Assembly (NCBI GenBank): GCA_002473165.1
Contig: DKSD01000011.1
Span: forward strand, 20,025-84,024
Reading direction: 5' to 3'
DNA from: Succinatimonas sp. UBA7265
Lineage (GTDB): Bacteria > Pseudomonadota > Gammaproteobacteria > Enterobacterales > Succinivibrionaceae
DNA length: 64,000 bases
The notes beneath the pieces were generated by a model, which worked only from the letters and a program-made list of their open reading frames with translations, did no database searches and was not told the DNA's origin. How positions within the stretch are numbered: the first letter of the stretch is position 1; every line of letters begins with the position of its first letter. Positions 21,159 to 33,734 of this stretch are shown here, piece by piece. The translations under genes and the position numbers were made by a program.

Positions 21159-22973
21159 GGAAAGGCGGCGGTAGATGAGCTCCTCGCGCGTCAGCCGGGG
21201 CTGCGCCGCCTGATCAGGGGCGGCGTAGTCGCGCTCCTCGCTCAAAGCGGCCGCCGCGACCTCGGCGCCCGGCCACTCCTGCTCTGTGCAGCTTAAATCC
21301 ACGTTTAAAGCCTCTAGCAGCGCGCTCAGCGTGCGCGAAGGTTCGCTGACGGCGGCGCCGTAGCGTTTGGTGTAATTGAGCTCTATGCCCGAGAGCATGC
21401 CTAAAACCACATCGTCTGAGTTGTAAGGCAGCCCTGCCACGGCGCTGCCGGCGCGGCTTAAAGCGCGCCTGAGCATTAAGGAAATCGCGCAGGCTAAAAA
21501 CTGCACAAAATCCTTGGCGTCCTCGTCCGACAGATCGTTGCTTAACACGGCGCCGCTGGAGAGCCGCTCCCGGCAGGTGCGAAAGCCCGCCCAGATCTCA
21601 TTGCGGTCAAAATAGTCGCAAAAGGCTTTGACCGGATCGTCCCAGGCATCTGAGAGCAGCAGCCTGACGCTGCGGCGGTCGAGCGCGAGCTGCACGGCCT
21701 CCTCGACCACCTTAAGCGCGCCTGAGCCCTCGTCGTCGCGCATGTAGCGCTCGCGGATCGCCTGCAGATCCTCAGGCAGCGGATCGCCGCGCTCCAGCGC
21801 CTCGTACACCAGGCCGATCCCGCGCTTTAAGCGCTCGCGGGTCTGGTTATACACATTCTCATCAAAATAGATGTGCAGCCACAAAAGCGCGCTGCGCCGC
21901 CTGCCGCCGCCCAGGTGCCAGTTCCAGCGCACCCTCTTTGTGAACACCGCGCAGCCGATCACCGGATGGTAGGCGCTCAGGGCAAACAGATGCCGCCGCG
22001 AGAGCTGCATGATCCGATCGAAGATCCCGTGGTGGGTGCGCGGGTTTACCAGAAAATGCAGACCGCCGCGCAAAAAGCCTGAAATCGCCTGCGGTCCGGC
22101 GTAGCCGCGATCGCCTATGAGCATGAGCCTGCCGCCTAAATCGCGGCGCGTCAGCCGCGCCACCGCAGCCCTTAAGGCCTCGGGGCTTGTCAGGCGGCTT
22201 TTTCCCATCAGGCAGTAGCACAAAGGCAGGCAGCTGTCGCGCTCGACGGCCATCAGGCAGCTGCGATCGCCCTCGCCGTCCTCATCGGCAAACTCGGCGC
22301 GCGCCGACCAGGACATGCGGTTGTGGCGCTTAAAGCCCGGGCTTGAGCAGTAGACGAGCACTTCGCTGTTTTCGCCCAGGCACGCCCCCAGCCTTGAGAG
22401 GAACAGCGCCCGTTTTTGCGCCGTGATCCTGGAGAACAGCCGCCGCACCTCGCGCGCCGTGATCACCTGTGTCCATGGCAGGTAAAAGTTCTTCGTAAAT
22501 TCCACAAGCCTCGGGGAGAGGCGCTCGGTGCCCAGCACCAGGAAAAAGGCCAGCGAGAGGATCTTGCGCCAGTCGGAGTAGCGGCTGAACGTCAGCTCGA
22601 GCGCCTCCTCAAGCGGGCTGCGCTTTATGAGATCCCAAAGCGTTTTCGTGGCGCCAAAGGAAAGGTGCGGCCGCAAAGCGCCAAAAGGCGCGGCATCAGG
22701 TTCCGCAGGCGTGAAGCTCAGCGCGCCGTCCGCTCCCCTTGAGGTCTTGAACGCTCTGAGCTCCGGGTGCTTTTTCAGGTAGAAATCCTTCCACTCCACC
22801 TCCCCGTCCTTGCGCCCTGAGAGGATCTTGCCCACCGAGGTCGTCGAGCTGCGGTACGAACGGCCTTTTTGACTGTCCCAGGCGTTCTCATAGGTGCACA
22901 GGTAGTAAAACCTGCCGCTGCGCAGCGCCAAAAGCGGCTCAAGGCGCGGGATGGGAGGTGTTGTCTTATCCAT
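21156..22973 (-). CDS. IS1634/IS4-like transposase, probably catalytically degenerate
   Basis: 605 aa with no internal stop. The N-terminus has the pattern of IS1634-type transposases (RFYYLCTYENAWDSQKGRSY, then SVGKILSG). The DDE-fold core shows the second acidic residue clearly (LMLIGDRGYAG, Asp288). At the first acidic position, normally a VLVYDxT-type strand, the sequence is VLVYCSSPG (Cys209). At the Y..R..IE..F signature it reads YFDRNEIWAGF, with Trp461 in the usual Glu place and Glu459 two residues earlier. No terminal inverted repeats were seen: the 3' end abuts the msbA terminator, and upstream only a TATCCCC/GGGGATA pair (22980-23040) appears. It may be a fossil or a domesticated transposase. 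The alignment was made by eye. Confidence 0.75.
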   Translation of the reverse strand: MDKTTPPIPRLEPLLALRSGRFYYLCTYENAWDSQKGRSYRSSTTSVGKILSGRKDGEVEWKDFYLKKHPELRAFKTSRGADGALSFTPAEPDAAPFGALRPHLSFGATKTLWDLIKRSPLEEALELTFSRYSDWRKILSLAFFLVLGTERLSPRLVEFTKNFYLPWTQVITAREVRRLFSRITAQKRALFLSRLGACLGENSEVLVYCSSPGFKRHNRMSWSARAEFADEDGEGDRSCLMAVERDSCLPLCYCLMGKSRLTSPEALRAAVARLTRRDLGGRLMLIGDRGYAGPQAISGFLRGGLHFLVNPRTHHGIFDRIMQLSRRHLFALSAYHPVIGCAVFTKRVRWNWHLGGGRRRSALLWLHIYFDENVYNQTRERLKRGIGLVYEALERGDPLPEDLQAIRERYMRDDEGSGALKVVEEAVQLALDRRSVRLLLSDAWDDPVKAFCDYFDRNEIWAGFRTCRERLSSGAVLSNDLSDEDAKDFVQFLACAISLMLRRALSRAGSAVAGLPYNSDDVVLGMLSGIELNYTKRYGAAVSEPSRTLSALLEALNVDLSCTEQEWPGAEVAAAALSEERDYAAPDQAAQPRLTREELIYRRLS

Positions 22974-23232
22974 GGTGCTTATCCCCTAGATATGTGCAAT
23001 CGCACCGTGATCATGCGGCTTTTGGGCCCGCGTGGGGATAGATGCTCTTGTATCATTTTGTAAATTCATAAAATTATTTTTTAAGGCACATCTATGCCAC
23101 GGCGGCTGCGCATCTAGGCAGGCGTTATCTGCGCCGTTTTGCCGTCCGCAATCCCGGCCGCCCTACAATGCCTCCGTTACCTGGGCCGGGCGTCTGTCCC
23201 GGCTGGTTTTGCAATTAAAGAGGACTTACAAC

Positions 23233-23475
23233 ATGAAGACTTTTGCCGCTGCCGCCGCTTTTTCACTGCTGCTGGTATCAGGCGCCGCCTTTGCCACCAT
23301 GGAGGCTGCATACACCACCGATCCCTCAGGCGAAGGCGTGCATCACCGCCGCCCTGCCTGCCCGGATTTCATCTTTATCGAGCACAAGGACGGCTCAATG
23401 GAAGAACACGTCTCCGCCCACAAGGTAATTGAGGGTCGCAGCGCCGTGGACTCAGGCGAGTGCGTGTTTTACTGA
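23233..23475 (+). CDS. Small secreted protein of unknown function
   Basis: 80 aa. A clear signal peptide (MKTFAAAAAFSLLLVSGAAFA) precedes a mature part of about 59 residues containing HHRRPACPDFIFIEHKDG and ending GECVFY, with two cysteines that could pair. The start is well supported by GAGGA upstream. No family was recognised. It lies 37 bases upstream of the yjjP-like gene on the same strand and may be cotranscribed. Likely periplasmic. Confidence 0.7.
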   Translation: MKTFAAAAAFSLLLVSGAAFATMEAAYTTDPSGEGVHHRRPACPDFIFIEHKDGSMEEHVSAHKVIEGRSAVDSGECVFY

Positions 23476-23512
23476 TCCGTGTGTCACGAAATGCTTGCCT
23501 GAAAGATCTGCC

Positions 23513-24316
23513 ATGTACAAAACCCCGGCGTATTTAAAAGGGCGCGCGCGCCTTAAACAGCGAGCCAGGCTGCTGTGCCTCATAGGCTGGAAACTGGCCG
23601 TCTCAGGCGCGGAAACGCGGCTTATCATGCAGACGCTCGAGAAACTCTGTGAAAAGCTGCATCTGGAGCCCCCTGAGATCATCGTGACGCGCTCGGTCAT
23701 CTGGATTGAGATCTGCCAGGGCTGCGCGCGCGAGTGCGCCCAGCGCAAGATCCGCGCCTTCGGCATCAACATGAGCGAGGTTTCAGAGATCTCGCTTTTG
23801 TGCGCCCGCTTCCTGCGCGACGGTTTCGGCTCATTTGAGGAATTTGAGCAGGCGGCGGAAGCTGTCGGCTCGCCGCGCTACGATCCCAGGTTTTTATGCG
23901 TCATCGAGGCTTTCGCGGCGCTGTGCTTTGCCTTCTGCAACGGCGGCGATCTCAAGGTGTGCCTCGCCGCGCTCGCAGGCGGCTTCGTGCTCATGGCCGT
24001 GCGCTTTTGCATGAGCGCGCGCGGCTACTTCACGGCCTTCGTGTTCATCGTCGCCGCCTTTTCAGGCTGCAGCGCCGCCATGCTGGCCTCGCGCTATGTG
24101 ACCGGCGCCGACGAGGGCGAGATGCGCCTGGCGATCATGGCCACGACGCTGCTGCTCGTGCCTGGGTACCCGTACATGAACGGATTTTTGGACGTGTTCA
24201 AAGGCTACCTCGAGACCGGAGTGTTCCGGCTCATGCACTCGGTCGTGCTGACCATGGCCGCCGCCATGGGACTGCTCGGGGCGCTGTGGTTTACGGGGAT
24301 CATCGAAAATGTCTGA
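23513..24316 (+). CDS. yjjP: Threonine/serine exporter family, N-terminal type (YjjP-like, DUF1212)
   Basis: 267-aa membrane protein. The soluble N-terminal part (GWKLAVSGAETRLIMQTLEKLCEKL) is the DUF1212 signature region of ThrE/YjjP. Five or so hydrophobic segments follow from about residue 115, including VPGYPYMNGFLDVFKGYLETG, a hallmark of this family. In ThrE both parts are fused; here, as in E. coli yjjP-yjjB, they are two genes. The pair is reported to export succinate in E. coli, whereas ThrE exports threonine. The start at 23513 has only a weak Shine-Dalgarno. It overlaps yjjB by 8 bases. Confidence 0.85.
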   Translation: MYKTPAYLKGRARLKQRARLLCLIGWKLAVSGAETRLIMQTLEKLCEKLHLEPPEIIVTRSVIWIEICQGCARECAQRKIRAFGINMSEVSEISLLCARFLRDGFGSFEEFEQAAEAVGSPRYDPRFLCVIEAFAALCFAFCNGGDLKVCLAALAGGFVLMAVRFCMSARGYFTAFVFIVAAFSGCSAAMLASRYVTGADEGEMRLAIMATTLLLVPGYPYMNGFLDVFKGYLETGVFRLMHSVVLTMAAAMGLLGALWFTGIIENV

Positions 24317-24791
24317 CGCGCTCGCGCTGCGCATCCTCATGGAAGGCGGCGCCGCCGCTTTCATCGCCGTGGCCTTTGCCATGCTCTTTGCCGTGCCCGC
24401 GCGCTTCCTGCCTTACGTGGCTCTGGGCGGCGCGCTGACGCGCATGCTGCGCACGGCGCTGTTTTCAGGGGCCGGGACCGAGGTGGCCGTCGCGACCTTT
24501 CTCTCCTGCGCCGTGACCTCGCTGCTGTTTATCTGGGTGGCGCCCAGGCTCTGCGTGCCGCGCCCGGTGTTCACCGTGGCCTCCGTCATCCCGCTCATCC
24601 CGGGCATGGACGCCTACACCTGCCTCGTGGCGCTGTACGGCGTCATCGATGATCCGCAGCGGCTTATAGATCAAAACGCCTACCTCATCGTCCACCACGG
24701 CATGCGCTGCTTTGCCATCCTGCTCTCCATCTGCCTGGGGATCGCCATCCCGCCGCTGTTCTTCTACCGCCTTAGATCAAACGGGGTGTGA
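24309..24791 (+). CDS. yjjB: Threonine/serine exporter family, C-terminal type (YjjB-like, DUF3815)
   Basis: 160-aa integral membrane protein with about four or five hydrophobic segments. The sequence RPVFTVASVIPLIPGMDAYT is the conserved PxxPG-type motif of the DUF3815 half of ThrE-like exporters. Its reading frame overlaps the end of the yjjP-like gene, as expected for two halves of one transporter. In a fermentative host a succinate or other dicarboxylate exporter is plausible, but the substrate is not shown by the sequence. Confidence 0.85.
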   Translation: MSDALALRILMEGGAAAFIAVAFAMLFAVPARFLPYVALGGALTRMLRTALFSGAGTEVAVATFLSCAVTSLLFIWVAPRLCVPRPVFTVASVIPLIPGMDAYTCLVALYGVIDDPQRLIDQNAYLIVHHGMRCFAILLSICLGIAIPPLFFYRLRSNGV

Positions 24792-24826
24792 GGGCGCCAG
24801 GGCGCTGTAAGGGTCAAAACGCCGGC

Positions 24827-24884
24827 AAAAACCGTGAACCAGCCCGCAAAAACGTGCGCAAACGCAAAATTTCACGGTTTTTTT
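24827..24884 (+). terminator. Intrinsic terminator after yjjPB
   Basis: AAAACCGTGAA (24827-24837) pairs with TTCACGGTTTT, followed by more T to 24884. The loop is long (33 nt) but the stem and T-run are convincing. Confidence 0.75.
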
Positions 24885-24951
24885 AGCATATTCAGGGAGG
24901 TTACAAGAAAATTCCTGTATATACTGGAAAAAAGCGCGCATGGAGGCTCAC

Positions 24952-25449
24952 ATGGGAAATTACGTTTTCCGCAAAGCCGAGGCCGGCGAGGCCCAAAAGC
25001 TGCAGGATCTGGCTTATAACGCCCTGCCCTCGGAATTCTCCGGAGTGCTCACCACCGGCGAGATCGACTACATGGCAGACCGCCTGTTCTCCCAGGAAGT
25101 GCTGCAAAACAACCTCTCAGAGGGAGAGCGCATCCTCATCGCCTCAAAAGACGGCACGGACTGCGCTTTTGGCTCCTATTTAAAACAGGGTCCCGATCTC
25201 TATCTCATCAACAAGCTCTATGTCATCGAAGGCTACCAGGATCAGGGCGCGGGCAGCGCGCTCTTCGACGAGATCGTCTCCGCCATTAAAAAAGAGCACC
25301 CGCAAAGATGCACGGCCGAGCTTTTGGTGAGCCACTCAAACCCGCAGCTGGGCTTCTACCTAAAAAAAGGCATGAAGCCGGTGCGCGAGGCGCTTTTTGA
25401 TCTCGACGATCTCGAACTGGTGCAGCAGGTGCTCTCATTGGAGATTTAA
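24952..25449 (+). CDS. GNAT-family N-acetyltransferase
   Basis: 165 aa. The fold is shown by LINKLYVIEGYQDQGAGSALFDEIVSAI (strand 4 plus the acetyl-CoA pyrophosphate loop Q/R-x-x-G-x-G/A) and by NPQLGFYLKKGMKPVRE near the C-terminus. The ATG at 24952 is chosen over one four codons upstream because GGAGG lies inside the longer form at perfect spacing. The acceptor substrate is unknown. It is a single gene between the yjjPB terminator and the glnA regulatory region. Confidence 0.85.
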   Translation: MGNYVFRKAEAGEAQKLQDLAYNALPSEFSGVLTTGEIDYMADRLFSQEVLQNNLSEGERILIASKDGTDCAFGSYLKQGPDLYLINKLYVIEGYQDQGAGSALFDEIVSAIKKEHPQRCTAELLVSHSNPQLGFYLKKGMKPVREALFDLDDLELVQQVLSLEI

Positions 25450-25706
25450 GAGCGGCCGCTGCGCCTTTGTGATGCCGCGGCTGCACCGCTGCGGAATACT
25501 CGCGATTTTGATCGTTTTTAAGCGCTCTTTTACAGTGCATGCTCAGCTTTTGGGCATTTTGTAAAATTATCTCAATAACTCCATGATCGGGCGCGTTAAA
25601 TAGTCGAGATAGCGCCGCTCTCCCCTGCCGCGGTCTTCTGCCTCATCCCTTGCCCGAGCGCCGTTTTTTGGCTTTAAAATTTTTATAAACAGTCAATTAA
25701 CTTTAA

Positions 25707-25723
25707 TGCACATTTTAAGTGCA
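25707..25723. promoter_or_regulatory. NtrC-like binding site upstream of glnA
   Basis: TGCAC-N7-GTGCA, a perfect dyad with exactly the spacing of the enterobacterial NtrC consensus, 123 bases upstream of the glnA start. The position matches the NtrC enhancers of E. coli glnA. Support is from motif and context only. Confidence 0.6.
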
Positions 25724-25769
25724 GTCATGCCCGTGCGCGGTGACGGGACGCACCTCCGCGGCCCGTCCT

Positions 25770-25798
25770 TTGACATCCGCCTTCAGGCAAAGCAAAAT
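25770..25798 (+). promoter_or_regulatory. Sigma-70-type promoter of glnA
   Basis: TTGACA (25770-25775), a 17-base spacer, and CAAAAT (25793-25798), ending 47 bases upstream of the glnA start. A convincing sigma-54 GG-N10-GC element was not found nearby. Confidence 0.6.
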
Positions 25799-25845
25799 TC
25801 AGCCATAAAGAATTTTTGAATTCACTTGTAAATGGAGCGTTCCAG

Positions 25846-27255
25846 ATGGAATTTAGCGATGTTAGCAAACTGATTAAAGACAACGACGTTAAGTTTGCGG
25901 ACCTCAGGTTCACTGACACCCGCGGCAAAGAGCAGCACATTTCCCTGCCGATCTCCGCCGTCACCGAGAAGTTCTTCTCGCAGGGCAAGATGTTCGACGG
26001 TTCCTCGATCGCCGGCTGGCGCGGCATCGACAAGTCCGACATGATCCTGATGCCGGACATCTCCACCGTGGTGCTCGATCCTTTCTACGCTGATCCGACC
26101 ATCCTCATCCGCTGCGACATTTTAGAGCCGCAGACCATGACCGGCTATTCAAGGGATCCGCGCTCCATCGCCAAGCGCGCCGAGGAATACTTAAAGTCCA
26201 CCGGCGTGGGCGACGCTTCCTACTTCGGCCCGGAGCCTGAGTTCTTCCTGTTCGACTCCGTGCGCTTTAAGACCGAGATGAAAGGTTCCATGGTCGAGAT
26301 CGACGATGTCGAGGCCGCCTGGAACAGCGACGCCGATTACGAAGGCGGCAACAAGGGCTACCGCCCGGCCGTCAAAGGCGGCTACTTCCCGGTTCCGCCG
26401 GTCGACTCCTCACAGAACATCCGCTCTGCCATGTGCAAAGTGATGGCCAAGATGGGCATGGAGCTTGAGGCTCACCACCACGAAGTCGCCACCGCCGGCC
26501 AGAACGAAATCGCCACCGCTTTCAGATCGCTGACCAGAAAGGCCGATGAAGTCTTGATGTACAAGTACATCGTGCAGAACGTCGCCTTCCAGTACGGCAA
26601 GACCGCCACGTTTATGCCTAAGCCCATTTACGGCGACAACGGCAACGGCATGCACTGCCATCAGTCCATCGGCAAGAACGGCACGAACATCTTCGCCGGC
26701 TCCCTCTACGGCGGCCTGTCCCAGGAAGCGCTGTGGTACATCGGCGGCATCATCAAGCATGCCAAGGCCTTAAACGCCTTCACGAACCCTTCGACGAACT
26801 CTTACAAGCGCCTGGTGCCGCACTTTGAAGCCCCGCTCATGCTGGCCTACTCCGCCAACAACCGCTCGGCTTCGATCCGCATCCCGTACTCGATCAACCC
26901 CAAGGGCGCCCACATCGAAGTCCGCTTCCCTGACTGCATGGCCAACCCTTACCTCGCGTTCTCCGCCATGCTCATGGCCGGTCTCGACGGTATCCTGAAC
27001 CACATCGAGCCGGGCGATCCTATGGACAAGAACCTCTACGATCTGCCTCCTGAGGAAGCCCAGAAGATCCCGCAGGTGTGCACTTCCCTTGAGGAAGCCT
27101 TAAAGAGCCTGCAGGCTGACAAGGACTTCCTGCTCCAGGGCGGCGTGTTCTCCGAGGACTTCATCGGCTCCTACATCGATCTCAAGACCGAGGAAGACAC
27201 CAAGGTGCGTTCAACTCCTGCTCCGGCCGAGTTCGAGCTGTACTACAGCCTCTGA
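25846..27255 (+). CDS. glnA: Glutamine synthetase, type I
   Basis: 469 aa, the same length as E. coli GlnA. It makes glutamine from glutamate, ammonia and ATP as a dodecamer in the cytoplasm. Visible motifs: [11 protein letters not shown], the metal/ATP site [34 protein letters not shown], and the adenylylation site [11 protein letters not shown] with its Tyr near residue 397, so control by GlnE-type adenylylation is likely. The ATG at 25846 is preceded by GGAG at 8 bases; a start 10 codons upstream is less likely. An NtrC-like site upstream fits nitrogen control. gltBD and gdhA follow. Confidence 0.98.
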   Translation: MEFSDVSKLIKDNDVKFADLRFTDTRGKEQHISLPISAVTEKFFSQGKMFDGSSIAGWRGIDKSDMILMPDISTVVLDPFYADPTILIRCDILEPQTMTGYSRDPRSIAKRAEEYLKSTGVGDASYFGPEPEFFLFDSVRFKTEMKGSMVEIDDVEAAWNSDADYEGGNKGYRPAVKGGYFPVPPVDSSQNIRSAMCKVMAKMGMELEAHHHEVATAGQNEIATAFRSLTRKADEVLMYKYIVQNVAFQYGKTATFMPKPIYGDNGNGMHCHQSIGKNGTNIFAGSLYGGLSQEALWYIGGIIKHAKALNAFTNPSTNSYKRLVPHFEAPLMLAYSANNRSASIRIPYSINPKGAHIEVRFPDCMANPYLAFSAMLMAGLDGILNHIEPGDPMDKNLYDLPPEEAQKIPQVCTSLEEALKSLQADKDFLLQGGVFSEDFIGSYIDLKTEEDTKVRSTPAPAEFELYYSL

Positions 27256-27268
27256 TCTAAAATACGTC

Positions 27269-27292
27269 AAAGCCCGGCGCGTCCGGGCTTTT
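27269..27292 (+). terminator. Intrinsic terminator 1 after glnA
   Basis: AAAGCCCGG (27269-27277) pairs with CCGGGCTTT (27283-27291), followed by TT. It starts 14 bases after the glnA stop. Confidence 0.8.
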
Positions 27293-27305
27293 GCAAGCGT
27301 AACTC

Positions 27306-27332
27306 AGGCCCCGCTTTTGGGGCCTTGTTTTT
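27306..27332 (+). terminator. Intrinsic terminator 2 between glnA and gltB
   Basis: AGGCCCC (27306-27312) pairs with GGGGCCT (27319-27325), followed by TGTTTTT. Two terminators in tandem separate glnA from gltB, only 40 bases before the gltB start, so gltBD needs read-through or a promoter in a very short space. Confidence 0.7.
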
Positions 27333-27371
27333 CCCCTGCAGGTCGCGCCCTGCAGCAAGACAGGTGACCAA

Positions 27372-31961
<4,590 letters not shown>

Positions 31962-31962
31962 C

Positions 31963-33426
31963 ATGGGTTTTGAAAGAGGCTTTCTCGATTACGAGCGCAT
32001 CGAGCCTGCCAAGGCTCCGGTCTCCGAGCGCATCAAAAACTTCAAAGAGTACTACGCGACGCTCTCGGATGCCGACGCCAAAATCCAGGCCGGGCGCTGC
32101 ATGGACTGCGGCACGCCGTTTTGCATGCACAAATGCCCGCTGCACAACATCATCCCGGACTTCAACGATTTCGCCTGCCAGGGCGAATTCTCCAAGGCCC
32201 TGAACGTGCTGCAGAGCACCAGCCCCTTCCCCGAGCTCACCGGCAGGCTCTGCCCGGCGCTGTGCGAGGAGGGCTGCACGCTGGGGATCCACCGCGATCC
32301 GGTGGGCATAAAGAGCATAGAGCGCAAGATCGCCGAATACGCCTTTGAGCACGGGCTGATGCACGCCGAGCCCTCGGTGCACCGCACGTTTAAGAAAGTC
32401 GCGATCGTGGGCTCAGGCCCGGCGGCCCTCGCCTGCGCCCAGGCGCTGGGGCGCCGCGGCCACCAGGTCACGGTGTTTGAGAAAAACGATCGCATCGGCG
32501 GCCTGTTGCGCTACGGCATCCCTGACTTCAAGCTGCCCAAGGAGATCTTAGACCGCCGCCTGGCGCTCATGGAGGCCGAGGGGATCATCTTCCGCCCCGG
32601 CGTGCTCGTGGGCAAAAAAGGCGATCGCGACACCGGGGTGTTCTGCAATGCCTCGGAGGTGATCTCCCCTGAGGAGCTCAAGGCCAAATTCGACGCCGTG
32701 GTGCTCTGCCCGGGCTCCGAGGTCCCGCGTGATCTTAAGATCAAAGGCCGCGAGCTTAAAGGCGTGTATTTCGCGCTCGAGTTCCTCATCGGCCAGAACC
32801 TTGAGATGCAGGGCGAGGGCGAGAACCCCGTGGATGTGCGCGGCAAGAAGGTCGTGGTCATCGGCGGCGGCGAGACGGCTTCCGACTGCATCGGCACGGC
32901 GATCCGCAAAGGCGCCTCCGAGGTCACCCAGCTTGACTACCACGACGAGCTGCCGGCCACGGTGGACATCATGGAAGCCTGGCCTGACTGGAAGCGCATC
33001 AAACGCACCTCCCCTTCGCAGGAGGAGGGCTGCACCCGCCTGTTCTCGACGAACACCACGTCGTTTGAAGGCAAAGACGGCGCTCTTAGCGCAATCACCA
33101 CGCAGAAGGTCAAATGGGGCGAGGGGCATCACTTTGAGGGCATCAAGGGCACCGAAGGGCGCATGGATGCCGACGTGGCGCTCATCGCCATGGGCTACGC
33201 CCATCCCTCCGCGCACCTTGCAGAGGAGTTCGGGCTTAAGACGACGGCGCGCGGCAGCCTTGAGGCGGCATACGAAGGCCCTGAGGCTTTTTGCACCTCC
33301 GATCCCAAGGTGTTCGCCGCAGGCGACGGCCGCCGCGGCCAGTCGCTCGTCGTGTGGGCGCTGGCTGAAGGCAGGCTGTGCGCCGAGGCGGTCGACCGCT
33401 TCCTCTGCACCGTGCCCCACCGCTAA
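31963..33426 (+). CDS. gltD: Glutamate synthase (NADPH), small subunit
   Basis: 487 aa flavoprotein that passes electrons from NADPH through FAD and iron-sulfur clusters to GltB. The N-terminal cysteine cluster is clear (CMDCGTPFCMHKCPLHN and CPALCEEGC). An FAD-binding Rossmann motif follows (VAIVGSGPAALACAQALGRRG), then an NADPH-binding one (VVVIGGGETASDCIGTA) and a C-terminal AAGDGRRGQSLVVWAL block. One base separates the gltB stop from this ATG, so translation is coupled. Confidence 0.97.
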   Translation: MGFERGFLDYERIEPAKAPVSERIKNFKEYYATLSDADAKIQAGRCMDCGTPFCMHKCPLHNIIPDFNDFACQGEFSKALNVLQSTSPFPELTGRLCPALCEEGCTLGIHRDPVGIKSIERKIAEYAFEHGLMHAEPSVHRTFKKVAIVGSGPAALACAQALGRRGHQVTVFEKNDRIGGLLRYGIPDFKLPKEILDRRLALMEAEGIIFRPGVLVGKKGDRDTGVFCNASEVISPEELKAKFDAVVLCPGSEVPRDLKIKGRELKGVYFALEFLIGQNLEMQGEGENPVDVRGKKVVVIGGGETASDCIGTAIRKGASEVTQLDYHDELPATVDIMEAWPDWKRIKRTSPSQEEGCTRLFSTNTTSFEGKDGALSAITTQKVKWGEGHHFEGIKGTEGRMDADVALIAMGYAHPSAHLAEEFGLKTTARGSLEAAYEGPEAFCTSDPKVFAAGDGRRGQSLVVWALAEGRLCAEAVDRFLCTVPHR

Positions 33427-33734
33427 ACGCGCTTAAAGCAGATTCAAGGCGCTCCCGTAAAAACGGGGGCGCTTTTTTGCGCCCGTCTCAGGCTGTGATC
33501 AGGGCGGCGTTTTCCTCATTTTGGGGCAGGGCGCACAAAGAACGGGCGGGCTGAATTTACTGAACTGTCAGTTTTAGTTTATTGTTATATGGATTATTTG
33601 CGGTAAGTTTGCGCAAGCGGTGCGATTTTGGTGCAGAAAAACGGCCTTTATTGCACCACGGCGAACGGATAAGGTAAATTTACTTCAGTTTAACTGAACC
33701 CCAAAACCTTAATCCGTGGGAGGATTAACACCTT
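33427..33734. promoter_or_regulatory. gdhA upstream region with several dyads
   Basis: 308 bases holding the gltD terminator and then an AT-rich regulatory stretch. Visible dyads: AACTG-T-CAGTT (33563-33573); TTCAGTT-T-AACTGAA (33684-33698), which reuses the same half-sites in inverted order; and TGGTGCA (33629-33635) with TGCACCA (33652-33658). A second GGTGC copy lies 11 bases before the last pair. TTATAT at 33585-33590 could be a -10. No protein gene is seen. Confidence 0.5.
33449..33478 (+). terminator. Intrinsic terminator of gltBD
   Basis: A 10-bp stem with one G-U pair (33449-33458 with 33463-33472) and an AAAA loop are followed by six T. Confidence 0.9.

Larger units (their letters stand above)
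25450..25845. other. glnA upstream regulatory region
   Basis: 396 bases with no credible gene. AT-rich from about 25670 to 25720. It holds the NtrC-like palindrome (25707-25723) and a sigma-70-type promoter (25770-25798), listed separately. No strong terminator was seen directly after the GNAT gene. Confidence 0.6.

Noticed and set aside
22979..23040. TATCCCC/GGGGATA inverted pair as an insertion-sequence end
   Set aside because: No matching copy exists at the other end of the transposase gene, and no target-site duplication was seen.
25740..25846. Sigma-54 (-24/-12) promoter of glnA
   Set aside because: GG-N10-GC combinations found here match the TGGCAC-N5-TTGC consensus poorly; the sigma-70-type hexamers are better.
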